From Roseovarius azorensis (GTDB taxonomy: Bacteria > Pseudomonadota > Alphaproteobacteria > Rhodobacterales > Rhodobacteraceae): a stretch of 64,000 nucleotides of DNA. Of this stretch, positions 34,858 through 43,514 are shown piece after piece. Location of the stretch: positions 1-64,000 of the forward strand of contig NZ_FOAG01000002.1 in assembly GCF_900109455.1 (NCBI RefSeq), read 5' to 3'. The position numbers and the translations under genes were made by a program. The notes under the pieces were generated by a model. That model saw nothing but the letters and a program-made list of their open reading frames with translations. It was not told the origin of the DNA and ran no database searches. The first letter of the stretch is position 1. Each line of letters begins with the position of its first letter.

Positions 34858-35782
34858 GTGGCTTCTGGCCGATGTCGGGGCCTCCAACACGCGGGTTGCC
34901 CTTGCCACACCCGCCGGTGTGCTGCGTGAAACGGCGCAGACCCTCCGCAACGACGGCTTTGCGGACCTTGCCCCGCTGCTTGCCGCCTATCTCGACACGT
35001 GGGGCGCGCGGCCCACTGCCCTCTGCGCCGGGGTCGCCGGACCCGTCAGGAACGGCACCGCGCAACTGACCAATCTCGACTGGTTCATCGACAGCGCCAC
35101 GCTGGCCCGCGCCACCGGCGCGTCAGAGGTCCACCTGATCAACGACCTTCAGGCGCAGGCCTGGGCGCTCGACGATCTCGCGGCGGAGACCCTCACCCCG
35201 CTCATTCCCGGCATCCCGGCACCGGACGGCCCGCGCATGGTCATGGGACTGGGCACCGGCAGCAACATCGCGGTGGCGCATCGCATGGGCGCCCGCCTTT
35301 TCGTGCCGCCCGCCGAGGCCGGGCATTCGAGCCTGCCGCATCTGGACGAGACCACCAACGCCCTCATTACGGCGCTGGCCGCCGAAATCCCCCACAAACC
35401 CTACGAGGCGCTGCTCTCCGGCCCCGGTCTCAGCCGCCTGTACCGCCTGCGGACCGGCCACAGCCTGCCGCCGCCACAGATCGTCGCCGCCCACGCGGCG
35501 GGCGACGCCGATGCGACCGCGACGCTTGAGGTGTTCGCGAAAATAATGGGCACTGTAACGGGCAATATGGCGCTCACCCATATGACCACCGGCGGCGTCT
35601 TTCTGATCGGCGGCGCGGCGCGCATGGTCGCCTCACACCTTCTGTCCCTTGGATTTGCAGAGCATTTCACCGCAAAAGGCCCCTACACCCCGATCCTTCG
35701 GGCCATGCCGCTCACCCTGATCACAGACGATCACGCCGCCCTCTCGGGCTGTGCGCGCTATCTGCGGCAGCACTTGAAATAA
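34850..35782 (+). CDS. glk: Glucokinase
   Basis: A 310-residue bacterial glucokinase. LLADVGASNTRVALA is the phosphate-1 loop (Ala-Ser in place of the more usual Gly-Thr), NDLQAQAWAL contains the catalytic aspartate, MGLGTGSNIAVAH is phosphate-2, and PPAEAGHSSLPH binds the sugar. It makes glucose-6-phosphate for the Entner-Doudoroff pathway usual in this group. It overlaps the aldolase gene. Confidence 0.9.
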   Translation: MAEWLLADVGASNTRVALATPAGVLRETAQTLRNDGFADLAPLLAAYLDTWGARPTALCAGVAGPVRNGTAQLTNLDWFIDSATLARATGASEVHLINDLQAQAWALDDLAAETLTPLIPGIPAPDGPRMVMGLGTGSNIAVAHRMGARLFVPPAEAGHSSLPHLDETTNALITALAAEIPHKPYEALLSGPGLSRLYRLRTGHSLPPPQIVAAHAAGDADATATLEVFAKIMGTVTGNMALTHMTTGGVFLIGGAARMVASHLLSLGFAEHFTAKGPYTPILRAMPLTLITDDHAALSGCARYLRQHLK

Positions 35783-35801
35783 TACGCATCAGAGTGCATA
35801 T
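35782..35801 (+). promoter_or_regulatory. Dyad upstream of phd-doc
   Basis: ATA-c-GCA-tcagag-TGC-a-TAT is an imperfect inverted repeat 28 bp before the antitoxin start. Phd-type antitoxins bind such palindromes to repress their own operon, so it is a likely operator. Confidence 0.45.
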
Positions 35802-35828
35802 TAAAAATCACATTCAAGGAGAGACCCC

Positions 35829-36077
35829 ATGAAACGCCTCCTCACCAACCAGATCTGCACCATGACCGAACTGCGCGAACCGCAAAAGGTGCTCGACGCG
35901 GCGGGCGGCAAGCCGGTGGCGATCATGAAAAATTCGAAATGTATCGGCTACCTGGTGCCCGAAGAGGCCACGCTGCAGCAAGAGCCGCGCTATGCAACGA
36001 TGGAAGAGGTGATGGCCGCATTCGAGGCGACGCGCGCACAGACACAGCCCGTGCTTGAGTATCTCAAAGACAAATGA
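35829..36077 (+). CDS. Phd/YefM-family antitoxin
   Basis: An 82-residue antitoxin with an N-terminal DNA-binding half (TMTELREPQKVLDAAGGKPVAIMKNSK is the typical Phd/YefM block) and a C-terminal tail that would wrap the toxin. AAGGAGA precedes the ATG. The stop overlaps the toxin start as ATGA, giving the usual antitoxin-first coupling. Confidence 0.88.
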   Translation: MKRLLTNQICTMTELREPQKVLDAAGGKPVAIMKNSKCIGYLVPEEATLQQEPRYATMEEVMAAFEATRAQTQPVLEYLKDK

Positions 36078-36451
36078 GCTTTCTGCTTCTGGATTCCGAA
36101 CAGGTCGAGACCCTTCACGATCTTGTCCTGAACCCCGGGGAATTGTCGGGCAAGGCGCGTGACAAGTCTCTTGATGGTGCCTTGGCGCGGGTCGATAACC
36201 GGCTGGTCTACGGGATGATCGAGGATGTGTTCGACCTTGCCGCCGCCTATGCCGAGGCGATCGCACAGGGCCATTGTTTCAACGATGCCAACAAGCGCAC
36301 GGCCTATCGGGCAATGATTGTCTGCCTGAAGCTGAATGGCGTGTCTGTCTCTCATGGCACCGAGGAAATCGGCCAGCAGATCATCCGTCTTGCGCAAGGG
36401 CTGATCGACGCGGGCGATGTGGCCGAGTGGCTGCGCGCCCGCGCGGGCTGA
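36074..36451 (+). CDS. Doc-family (Fic-like) toxin
   Basis: A 125-residue Doc toxin. The Fic motif reads HCFNDANKRTAYRA near residues 71-84. The catalytic His and the DANKR phosphate-binding part are intact, with Cys where Pro is common. Doc phosphorylates EF-Tu and stops translation. The preceding gene encodes its antitoxin. GC content is a little below that of the neighbours, in line with a mobile module. Confidence 0.88.
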   Translation: MSFLLLDSEQVETLHDLVLNPGELSGKARDKSLDGALARVDNRLVYGMIEDVFDLAAAYAEAIAQGHCFNDANKRTAYRAMIVCLKLNGVSVSHGTEEIGQQIIRLAQGLIDAGDVAEWLRARAG

Positions 36452-36457
36452 CCCCGA

Positions 36458-37189
36458 TCAATCGCGGGATCGCTCCGCCGCATCGGTGTGAACAACCTTG
36501 AGATAACGGCTCAACCGCGTCCAGCCCTCGCCATAGCGGGCATCCAGATCCGCATCGTCATTCTCGCCCGGTCGCGCCAGCAGATCATCCCCCGGCTGCC
36601 AGTCCGCGGGCACTGCAAGGCCGGTCCGGTCCGCCATCTGCAACGCCTCGATCGCGCGCAGCACCTCTTCGCTCGACCGCCCGACGAAGGCCGGATAATC
36701 CAGCATCATCCGCACTCGCAGCGCCGGGTCGATGATGAAACTCTTGCGGATCGTGCAGTCCTTGTCGTTCTTGGGATGGATCAACCCCATGGCGCGCGAC
36801 AGCCGCCCATCCGGGTCGGACACGACCGGAAACACGATCTTCAGCCCAAAGATTCGCTCCACATCCTCGACCCATCGTGCGGTATCGTCCGGCATGCCGA
36901 CCGACAGCCCCACGACCGCGACGCCCGCGCGCTCGAAATCCGGCTGCATTTCCGCGAGCGAGGCCAGTTCCGTCGTGCAGATCGGCGTGAAGGCCGCCGG
37001 ATGGCTGAACAGATAGATCCACCGCCCCTCCGCCCAATTGTGAAAGGCCATCTCGCCCTTGGTGCTCATGGCGCTGAAATTCGGAAAGATGTCCCCGATC
37101 TGAGGCGACCAGACCTTGCCCGTCCGGTAACCTTTGGGAACCTCGATCCAGTTGTCGTCGCCCCGGCCCGTATTCATCATGTCCTGCAT
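36458..37189 (-). CDS. Peroxiredoxin, 1-Cys/AhpC-TSA family
   Basis: A 243-residue thioredoxin-fold peroxidase. HPAAFTPICTTELA has the peroxidatic Cys at residue 71 with the conserved Pro and Thr; DPDGRLSRAMG and the long C-terminal dimer domain place it near the Prx6-like group. A second Cys (DKDCTIRK) lies near 150, so the resolving mechanism is uncertain. ATG 37189 has GGAAA upstream. It converges on doc and is divergent from parE. Confidence 0.9.
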   Translation of the reverse strand: MQDMMNTGRGDDNWIEVPKGYRTGKVWSPQIGDIFPNFSAMSTKGEMAFHNWAEGRWIYLFSHPAAFTPICTTELASLAEMQPDFERAGVAVVGLSVGMPDDTARWVEDVERIFGLKIVFPVVSDPDGRLSRAMGLIHPKNDKDCTIRKSFIIDPALRVRMMLDYPAFVGRSSEEVLRAIEALQMADRTGLAVPADWQPGDDLLARPGENDDADLDARYGEGWTRLSRYLKVVHTDAAERSRD

Positions 37190-37367
37190 TGGATGTTTCC
37201 GGTTTCTCGATTTAGCCAAAGGCTATTATTCCCCGGCAAAATGGCCGGATTATGACGAAACCCATGCGCCGCGCCGGTTTCCCGCCCGTCCCGACCGCAC
37301 AGCCACTTCCCCCGCCCGGCCCGCTCTGCCATACTGCCGCCCAACCCATAAAACAAAGAGCAGCGGC

Positions 37368-39323
37368 ATGAACGATCTTCTCTCGCCCACCCCGAAATCC
37401 GATTATGACGCCTCGTCCATTCAGGTGCTCGAGGATATGGAACATGTCCGCCTGCGCCCCGGCATGTATATCGGCGGCAAGGACGACCGCGCCCTGCATC
37501 ACATGGTGGCCGAGATCATCGACAACTCGATGGACGAGGCGGTGGCGGGCCACGCCACATGGATCGAGGTGGAACTGCACGCCAACGGCCATGTCAGCAT
37601 CCGCGACAACGGGCGCGGCATCCCGGTCGATCCGCACCCCAAGAACCCCAGCAAGACCGCGCTTGAAATCATCTTCTGCACGCTCAATGCGGGCGGGAAA
37701 TTCTCTGGCGACAGCTACCAGACCTCGGGCGGGTTGCACGGCGTCGGCTCCTCGGTGGTCAACGCGCTGTCGGATCACCTGCGGGTCGAGGTGGCGCGCA
37801 ACCGCGAACTCTACATGATGGAGTTTTCGCGCGGTCTGCCGCGCGGTCCCCTGCAAAGGATCGGCGCCGCCCCCAACCGCCGTGGCACCTCCGTCACCTT
37901 TCACCCGGACCCAGAGATATTCGGCTCGCTGCATCTGAAACCCGCGCGGTTGTTCAGGATGGCAAGGTCCAAGGCCTATCTGTTCTCGGGCGTCGAAATC
38001 CGCTGGAAGACCGAGATCGCCGAGGGCGACACGCCGATGGAGGCCACGTTCAAATTCCCCGGTGGCCTCGCGGATTACCTGGGCGAGACCCTGGGCGGCG
38101 CCACCACCTATGCCGAGCGCCCCTTTGCGGGCACGGTCGATTTTCGCGACAAGTACAACGTGCCGGGCAAGGTGGAATGGGCGATCAACTGGACGCCCGC
38201 GCGCGACGGATTCATCCAGTCCTATTGCAACACCGTGCCCACCCCCGAGGGCGGCACCCATGAGGCCGGGTTCTGGGCGGCGATCCTCAAGGGGATCAAG
38301 GCCTATGGCGAGTTGTCAAACAACCGCAAGGCCGCGCAGATCACCCGCGAGGATCTGCTGGCAGGCGGCTGCGCGCTGGTGTCGTGTTTCATCCGCGAGC
38401 CCGAGTTTGTCGGCCAGACCAAGGATCGCCTTGCCACCACCGACGCCGCCCGCATGGTCGAGGGGGCGGTGCGCGACCATTTCGACAACTGGCTGGCGGC
38501 GGATACCAAATCGGCGGGCGCAATCCTCGATTTCCTGGTGCTGCGGGCCGAGGAACGGCTGCGGCGGCGGCAGGAAAAAGAGACGCAGCGCAAGACCGCC
38601 ACCAAGAAACTGCGCCTGCCCGGCAAGCTGGTGGATTGTTCGTCGAATACCCGCGAGGGCACGGAACTCTTCATCGTCGAGGGGGATTCCGCGGGCGGCT
38701 CCGCCAAGATGGGCCGCGACCGGCGCACGCAGGCGCTCTTGCCGCTGCGCGGCAAGATCCTCAACGTGCTGGGCGCCGCCTCGTCCAAGCTGGGCAGCAA
38801 TCAGGAAATCAATGACCTCACGCAGGCGCTTGGCGTGAGCCTTGGGTCGCGGTTCAATCTCGACGACCTGCGCTATGACAAGATCATCATCATGACCGAC
38901 GCCGACGTGGACGGCGCGCATATCGCGGCGCTGCTGATGACGTTCTTCTTCACCCAGATGCGCCCGATGATCGACGCGGGGCACCTCTATCTGGCCTGCC
39001 CGCCGCTCTACCGGCTGACCCAGGGGTCGAAACGGGTCTACTGCCTGGACGAGGCAGAACGTGACGCCTGGCTGGAAAAGGGCCTCGGCGGCAAGGGCAA
39101 GATCGACGTCAGCCGCTTCAAGGGCCTGGGCGAGATGGACGCCAAGGATCTCAAGGAAACCACGATGGACCCGGCATCGCGCAAACTCATCCGCGTCACC
39201 ATCGACGAGGACGAACCCGGCGAGACCGGCGACCTGGTGGAGCGGCTGATGGGGAAAAAGCCGGAACTGCGGTTCCAGTATATCTCCGAGAACGCGCGGT
39301 TCGTGGAGGAGTTGGATGTTTAG
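37368..39323 (+). CDS. parE: DNA topoisomerase IV subunit B
   Basis: A 651-residue type IIA topoisomerase ATPase. The GHKL site is in MVAEIIDNSMDEA and RDNGRGIPVDPHP, with the QTSGGLHGVGSSVVNALS lid. The TOPRIM domain has VEGDSAGGSAKMGRDRRTQALLPLRGKILN, the ParE-type form, and DADVDGAH binds Mg. With ParC it unlinks daughter chromosomes. An AT-rich gene overlaps its last 8 bp. Confidence 0.96.
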   Translation: MNDLLSPTPKSDYDASSIQVLEDMEHVRLRPGMYIGGKDDRALHHMVAEIIDNSMDEAVAGHATWIEVELHANGHVSIRDNGRGIPVDPHPKNPSKTALEIIFCTLNAGGKFSGDSYQTSGGLHGVGSSVVNALSDHLRVEVARNRELYMMEFSRGLPRGPLQRIGAAPNRRGTSVTFHPDPEIFGSLHLKPARLFRMARSKAYLFSGVEIRWKTEIAEGDTPMEATFKFPGGLADYLGETLGGATTYAERPFAGTVDFRDKYNVPGKVEWAINWTPARDGFIQSYCNTVPTPEGGTHEAGFWAAILKGIKAYGELSNNRKAAQITREDLLAGGCALVSCFIREPEFVGQTKDRLATTDAARMVEGAVRDHFDNWLAADTKSAGAILDFLVLRAEERLRRRQEKETQRKTATKKLRLPGKLVDCSSNTREGTELFIVEGDSAGGSAKMGRDRRTQALLPLRGKILNVLGAASSKLGSNQEINDLTQALGVSLGSRFNLDDLRYDKIIIMTDADVDGAHIAALLMTFFFTQMRPMIDAGHLYLACPPLYRLTQGSKRVYCLDEAERDAWLEKGLGGKGKIDVSRFKGLGEMDAKDLKETTMDPASRKLIRVTIDEDEPGETGDLVERLMGKKPELRFQYISENARFVEELDV

Positions 39324-39873
39324 TGGTATGACGCGTGGAATTTTGTTTCTTTTGATTTTAGCTTTTTCGCTTGTGACTGCTTTGGTCTGGCACGCCTTCG
39401 TTGAACTTGAACCGCGTGAATACATACCGCTCCTGATCGCTGTTTTATCGGCGTTCATTGGTTTAACCGGCGTTATTATTACTCAAGCTAGGCTAAAACT
39501 AGTGTCGATAGAAGACGCCCATAGACAAACAAAAGCAGATATTTATTTCGACTTCGTCAAGCTTGTTCAGAATGCAATGATGGCTCAAAAACCAGAATTC
39601 GCGGATCAAGCGACAGCCAACGATGACATGGCAAGAAGCATGATTGACTTCAAATCAAAATGCTTGCTTTGGGGGTCTGAAGAAGTGCTTATGGCCGTCT
39701 CAAATTTTCAAACAATCTCAAAGACAAAAAATGACCCTAAAAATGTGTTGCGGTCAGTCGAAGGCCTTTATCGGGCTATGAGAAAAGATATTGGACTCAG
39801 CAACTCTGCTCTTCCAAAAGACTTTTTTGCAAAATGGCCATTGTCTGATCCATCTGAATTTGACCGGCTGTAG
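39316..39873 (+). CDS. AT-rich orphan gene, small membrane protein of unknown function
   Basis: A 185-residue protein with two hydrophobic helices (about 7-25 and 37-55) and a soluble, charged C-terminal domain. I do not recognise a family. The base composition, well under 50% GC by eye, and use of AAA, TTT and TTA-type codons differ sharply from the roughly 65% GC neighbours, so it was probably acquired. GGAGGAG inside the parE 3' end sits 5 bases before the ATG. Downstream lies a cluster of repeats. Confidence 0.6.
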   Translation: MFSGMTRGILFLLILAFSLVTALVWHAFVELEPREYIPLLIAVLSAFIGLTGVIITQARLKLVSIEDAHRQTKADIYFDFVKLVQNAMMAQKPEFADQATANDDMARSMIDFKSKCLLWGSEEVLMAVSNFQTISKTKNDPKNVLRSVEGLYRAMRKDIGLSNSALPKDFFAKWPLSDPSEFDRL

Positions 39874-39916
39874 GACTGAGCAAGCGTAGGGTGGATGCCA
39901 ACCCACCATGAACAAA

Positions 39917-39996
39917 GTCATTCCCGCGAAGGCGGGAATCTCTGGATAACAGCGCGCGACAGGTTGCAAGAGATCCCCGCCTTCGCGGGGATGACG
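39917..39996. repeat. REP/BIME-like double hairpin
   Basis: ATTCCCGC-gaag-GCGGGAAT (39920-39939) and ATCCCCGC-cttc-GCGGGGAT (39973-39992) are two hairpins whose outer 27 bp are also inverted repeats of each other with two mismatches. This is the layout of a palindromic interspersed element or small MITE seen in many proteobacteria. Confidence 0.75.
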
Positions 39997-40057
39997 AGCC
40001 TTAACGACGCGGTGTGGACTTTGCCCCGCGCGGAACCAAGGCGCAGCTTGCTTCGCC

Positions 40058-40180
40058 GCCGCGCGGATCGCCGGGCCGCCCCCCGGCCTGGCGATTTTGA
40101 GGCGCAGCACAACGCTTCAGGGCCTTACGGATTTGGCGGGATAAAGCGGCAACTACCACCGCCCCATCGCCAGACCGCGG
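40058..40180 (-). repeat. Structured dispersed repeat, copy A
   Basis: On the minus strand this aligns with 48033-48162 over about 110-120 bp. Shared runs include TGCCGCTTTAT, CCTCAAAATCGCCAG and CCGGGGGGCGG. It ends in a hairpin CGCCAGGCC/GGCCCGGCG. It is inverted relative to copy B, 8 kb away. Confidence 0.7.
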
Positions 40181-40394
40181 CCCGTCGACCGCGCGGCCCG
40201 GCCCCCCCCTGCGCCAAACGCTTCGTCTCGCGTCACAAAACCCTCACATCCCTGCCCTATACGCCCATATGCGCGCAGAAACGAACATCGGCGCGCGCCC
40301 CGCGAACATTGAAATTGACCAAACGGGAAAAAAACCGCAAGCTGCTGCAAAAAACGGCAAAACACCAGAATCAACCTGTCCGGAAGGGAAGACC

Positions 40395-41468
40395 ATGAAA
40401 CCGCTCAACACCTTGAAACTAACCGCTTCGGCCCTCGCGCTCTGCGTCGCGGGCCTTGCACAGTCGGCCAGCGCCGAGACCCTGCGCCTGCTCACCTGGG
40501 GCGGTTACGCCCCCGAAGATGTGATCGCCGCCTTCGAGGCCGAAACCGGCCACAAGGTCGAGGTGACGCTTTCCAACAACGAGGAAATGATCGCCAAGCT
40601 GCGCGCCACCGGCGGCGGCGGCTTTGACCTTGCCCAGCCCAGCCAGGACCGCATCACCGGCCCGCAAGAGGAATTCGGCATCTACAAGCCGATGGACCTG
40701 TCCAAGATCGACGAAAGCCAGTTCATCGCCTCGATGCTGGCCGCGACCAAGGCCAACACGACCGTCGGCGGCGAGGTCTACGGCGTGCCGCATGTCTGGG
40801 GCACCAGCGGCCTTGTGGTCGATACCGCCAAGGCCGGATCGGTCAAGGATTACACCGATCTGTGCAGCGCCGATGTCGCGGGCAAGGTATCCTACCGCCT
40901 GAAACGCCCGACGCTGATCGGTTTCGCCTTTGCCATGGGCATGGACCCCTTCGCCGCCTATGGCGACGAGGCCGCCTATTCCGAGATCATGGCCAAGGTC
41001 GAGGCCAAGCTGAAAGAGTGCAAACCCAACGTCAAGACCTACTGGAGCGGCGGCGACGAGCTGATGAACCTCGTCCGCTCGGGCGAGGTGGTGGCCTCGA
41101 TGGCATGGGATACCGGCGGCTGGAAACTGAACTCGGACAACCCCGACATCACCTTTGTCGCGCCCGCCTCGGGTGCGCTGGGCTGGATCGACACATTCGT
41201 GCTGCCCGCCAAGGGACAGGCCGATCAGGCCGCCTATGACTGGATCAACTACGTGATGCGCCCCGACGTCGCGGCCAAGATCACGGAATCCGCCGGCAAC
41301 TTCACCGCATCGAAGGGCGCGGATGAATACGCCTCCGCCGAACTCAAGGCGCAGTATCAGGCCAGCTTCCCGCCAGAGGCGGTTGACAACATCAAGTGGT
41401 ATCCGCCCGTGCCCGCTGGCCTTGAGGCCATCGAGGGCGGCGTGCTCGACCGCGTTCAGGCGCATTGA
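40395..41468 (+). CDS. Periplasmic substrate-binding protein, spermidine/putrescine type
   Basis: A 357-residue protein with a signal peptide (cleavage after SASA, residue 27) and a PotD/PotF-like fold: LRLLTWGGYAPEDVIAAFEAETGHKVEV at the mature N-terminus, then GVPHVWGTSGLVVDT and VKTYWSGGDELMNLVRSGEV. It should present a polyamine or related cation to the following ABC permease. GGAAGGGAAGACC precedes the ATG. A terminator separates it from the ATPase gene, which would give more binding protein than permease. Confidence 0.87.
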   Translation: MKPLNTLKLTASALALCVAGLAQSASAETLRLLTWGGYAPEDVIAAFEAETGHKVEVTLSNNEEMIAKLRATGGGGFDLAQPSQDRITGPQEEFGIYKPMDLSKIDESQFIASMLAATKANTTVGGEVYGVPHVWGTSGLVVDTAKAGSVKDYTDLCSADVAGKVSYRLKRPTLIGFAFAMGMDPFAAYGDEAAYSEIMAKVEAKLKECKPNVKTYWSGGDELMNLVRSGEVVASMAWDTGGWKLNSDNPDITFVAPASGALGWIDTFVLPAKGQADQAAYDWINYVMRPDVAAKITESAGNFTASKGADEYASAELKAQYQASFPPEAVDNIKWYPPVPAGLEAIEGGVLDRVQAH

Positions 41469-41486
41469 AGCCTGAATGACACCAAC

Positions 41487-41518
41487 CGGCGCCCGCCCCC
41501 TGCGGGCGCCGTTTTCTT
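41487..41518 (+). terminator. Terminator between binding-protein and ATPase genes
   Basis: CGGCGCCCGC (41487-41496) pairs with GCGGGCGCCG (41502-41511), followed by TTTTCTTT. It probably lets only part of the transcription continue into the rest of the operon. Confidence 0.85.
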
Positions 41519-41540
41519 TGACGGATCAATCGGATAGCCC

Positions 41541-42644
41541 ATGACCCCCGACCTGGAATGCGATGCCCTGACCAAACGGTTCGGCGCGGCTCTGGCCGTT
41601 GACGATGTGTCATTTTCGGTGCCGCCCGGGTCGTTCTTTTCGATCCTCGGACCGTCGGGCTGTGGCAAGACCACGATCATGCGGATGATCGCGGGCTTTC
41701 TCGCCCCCTCGGGCGGCGATATCCGCATCAAGGGCCGTTCGGTGCTGGACGTGCCGCCCAACAAGCGGCCGGTGAACATGGTGTTCCAGCATCTCGCGCT
41801 TTTCCCGATGATGAACATCGCCGACAACATCGGCTACGGCCTACGCCGCAAGGGCCTGCCAAGGGCCGAGATCACCCGCAAGGTGGGCGAGGTGCTGGAA
41901 CGCATCGGCCTGCCCGATATCGCCACCCGCAAGGTCGAGGAACTGTCCGGTGGGCAGAAACAGCGCGTGGCGATCGCCCGCTGCATGGTGCTGGAGCCCG
42001 ATGTGCTGCTGCTCGACGAACCGCTGGGCGCGCTCGACCTGAAACTGCGCGAACATATGAAAATCGAGCTCAAGGCGTTGCAGGCCGCGTTCGACACGAC
42101 CTTTGTCTACATCACCCACGACCAGTCCGAGGCGCTGGTGATGTCCGACCAGATCGCGGTGATGAACGCCGGGCGCTTCGAACAGGTGGGCACCGCGCAG
42201 GAATTGTATTACCGGCCCGAAACCGCCTTTGTCGCCGGGTTCGTGGGCGACAGCAACCGCTGGTCCGGCCGGGTCGAGACCGCATCGGGCGGCACGCTGG
42301 GCCTGCGCACCGAGGGGGGGCTTCTGATGCAGGCCACCGCGCATGGCCGCCCGCTCGCCACCGGCGACCGCGCCGAAATCTATGTCCGCCCCGAGGCGAT
42401 CCGGCTGGCGCGGCAGGATGCCGATCTGGCGCAGTTCGACAACCGGCTGTCGGGGCGGGTGACCAGCCTGCTGTTCAACGGTGCCGCCAGCCGCATCCTT
42501 GTGCAATCGGATCAGGGCGGCCCGGAGATCGAGGTCACACTGCCGCAATCCGGCGAATTCGCCGATCTGGGACGCGGCGACGCGGTGCATATCGGCTGGT
42601 CCGGCGCGCAAAGCAACTGCTTTGCCCGGACGGGGGCGGCGTGA
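41541..42644 (+). CDS. ABC transporter ATPase, PotA type
   Basis: A 367-residue ATPase. Walker A GPSGCGKTT (near 38), Q-loop VFQHLALFP, signature LSGGQKQR (near 134), Walker B VLLLDEP and switch ITHD are all intact. A C-terminal TOBE domain (about 270-365) is present, as in PotA/FbpC. It energises uptake of the substrate captured by the preceding binding protein. The permease gene follows with overlapping stop and start. Confidence 0.92.
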   Translation: MTPDLECDALTKRFGAALAVDDVSFSVPPGSFFSILGPSGCGKTTIMRMIAGFLAPSGGDIRIKGRSVLDVPPNKRPVNMVFQHLALFPMMNIADNIGYGLRRKGLPRAEITRKVGEVLERIGLPDIATRKVEELSGGQKQRVAIARCMVLEPDVLLLDEPLGALDLKLREHMKIELKALQAAFDTTFVYITHDQSEALVMSDQIAVMNAGRFEQVGTAQELYYRPETAFVAGFVGDSNRWSGRVETASGGTLGLRTEGGLLMQATAHGRPLATGDRAEIYVRPEAIRLARQDADLAQFDNRLSGRVTSLLFNGAASRILVQSDQGGPEIEVTLPQSGEFADLGRGDAVHIGWSGAQSNCFARTGAA

Positions 42645-43501
42645 TGCAGGCGCATGCAAGGCTCGGCTTCATCCTGCTGCTGACGCCGCTCCTGCTGTGG
42701 CTCAGCCTGCTGATCATCATCCCGCATATCGACATGGCGCTGCTGTCGCTACGCGAGCGGGTGGGCGTGGCACAGTATGAAACCAGCCCGGCCAACTACC
42801 TGACCTTCTTTGGCGAACCGCTTTACTTGCGCACCTTCATGCGCACCGCCGTCATGTCGATCCTCGCCACCGCGATCACGCTGCTGATCGCCTTTCCGGT
42901 GTCCTTCTACATCGCCAAGATCGCCCGCGGGCGCGTGCAATCCGCACTCTTTCTGCTCTGCCTCGTGCCGTTCTGGGTGTCGGAACTGGTGCGCACATTC
43001 GGCTGGATGATCCTGTTGCGCGAAACCGGCGTGATCTCGTCGCTGCTGCAATATCTCGGCATCGCCTCGGGGCCGGTCGAGATGCTGTATAACGACGCGG
43101 CGATGATGGTGGGGCTGGTCTATACCTCGATGCTGTTCATGGTGGTGCCGCTTGTGACCACATTGCAGAGCCTTGATGACGCGGTGATCGAGGCAGGCTA
43201 CGATCTGGGCGGATCAGGGCCGAGCGTGCTGCGCGAGATCATCATCCCGCACGCCACGCCCGGCATCGTCGCCGGCTCTATCGTGGTGTTCATGCTGAGC
43301 CTCGGCAATTACCTGACCCCCACCATGCTGGGAGGCAAGGACAGCCTGTGGTTCACCCAGCTGATCTATTCGCAGTTCATCGTGCGCTTCAACTGGGAAC
43401 TGGGGGCGGCCTTCGGCTTCATGCTGCTGATCCTGTCGTCGGTCATCGTCTGGGCGATGCTGCGCCTCACCGGCCAGACGCTCGAAAAGACCATGGGATG
43501 A
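42644..43501 (+). CDS. ABC transporter permease, PotB type
   Basis: A 285-residue inner-membrane protein with six predicted helices. The EAA loop is VIEAGYDLGGSGPSVLREIIIPHATPGI (about 180-208). Similar to PotB/PotH. ATG 42644 shares bases with the ATPase TGA; a GTG one codon earlier is possible. Works with PotC below. Confidence 0.88.
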   Translation: MQAHARLGFILLLTPLLLWLSLLIIIPHIDMALLSLRERVGVAQYETSPANYLTFFGEPLYLRTFMRTAVMSILATAITLLIAFPVSFYIAKIARGRVQSALFLLCLVPFWVSELVRTFGWMILLRETGVISSLLQYLGIASGPVEMLYNDAAMMVGLVYTSMLFMVVPLVTTLQSLDDAVIEAGYDLGGSGPSVLREIIIPHATPGIVAGSIVVFMLSLGNYLTPTMLGGKDSLWFTQLIYSQFIVRFNWELGAAFGFMLLILSSVIVWAMLRLTGQTLEKTMG

Positions 43502-43514
43502 GGGAGCGCCGCCA

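Larger units (their letters stand above)
39874..40394. other. Gene-free, repeat-rich 521-bp region
   Basis: There is no credible gene here. From left to right it contains a GGTGG/CCACC hairpin of a common proteobacterial repeat (39889-39907), a BIME-like pair of hairpins (39917-39996), repeat copy A (40058-40180), and then about 200 bp that must include the promoter of the transporter operon. Confidence 0.6.

Noticed and set aside
37190-37367. An OxyR-like site between the peroxiredoxin and parE genes
   Set aside because: No convincing ATAG/CTAT tetrad array could be found.
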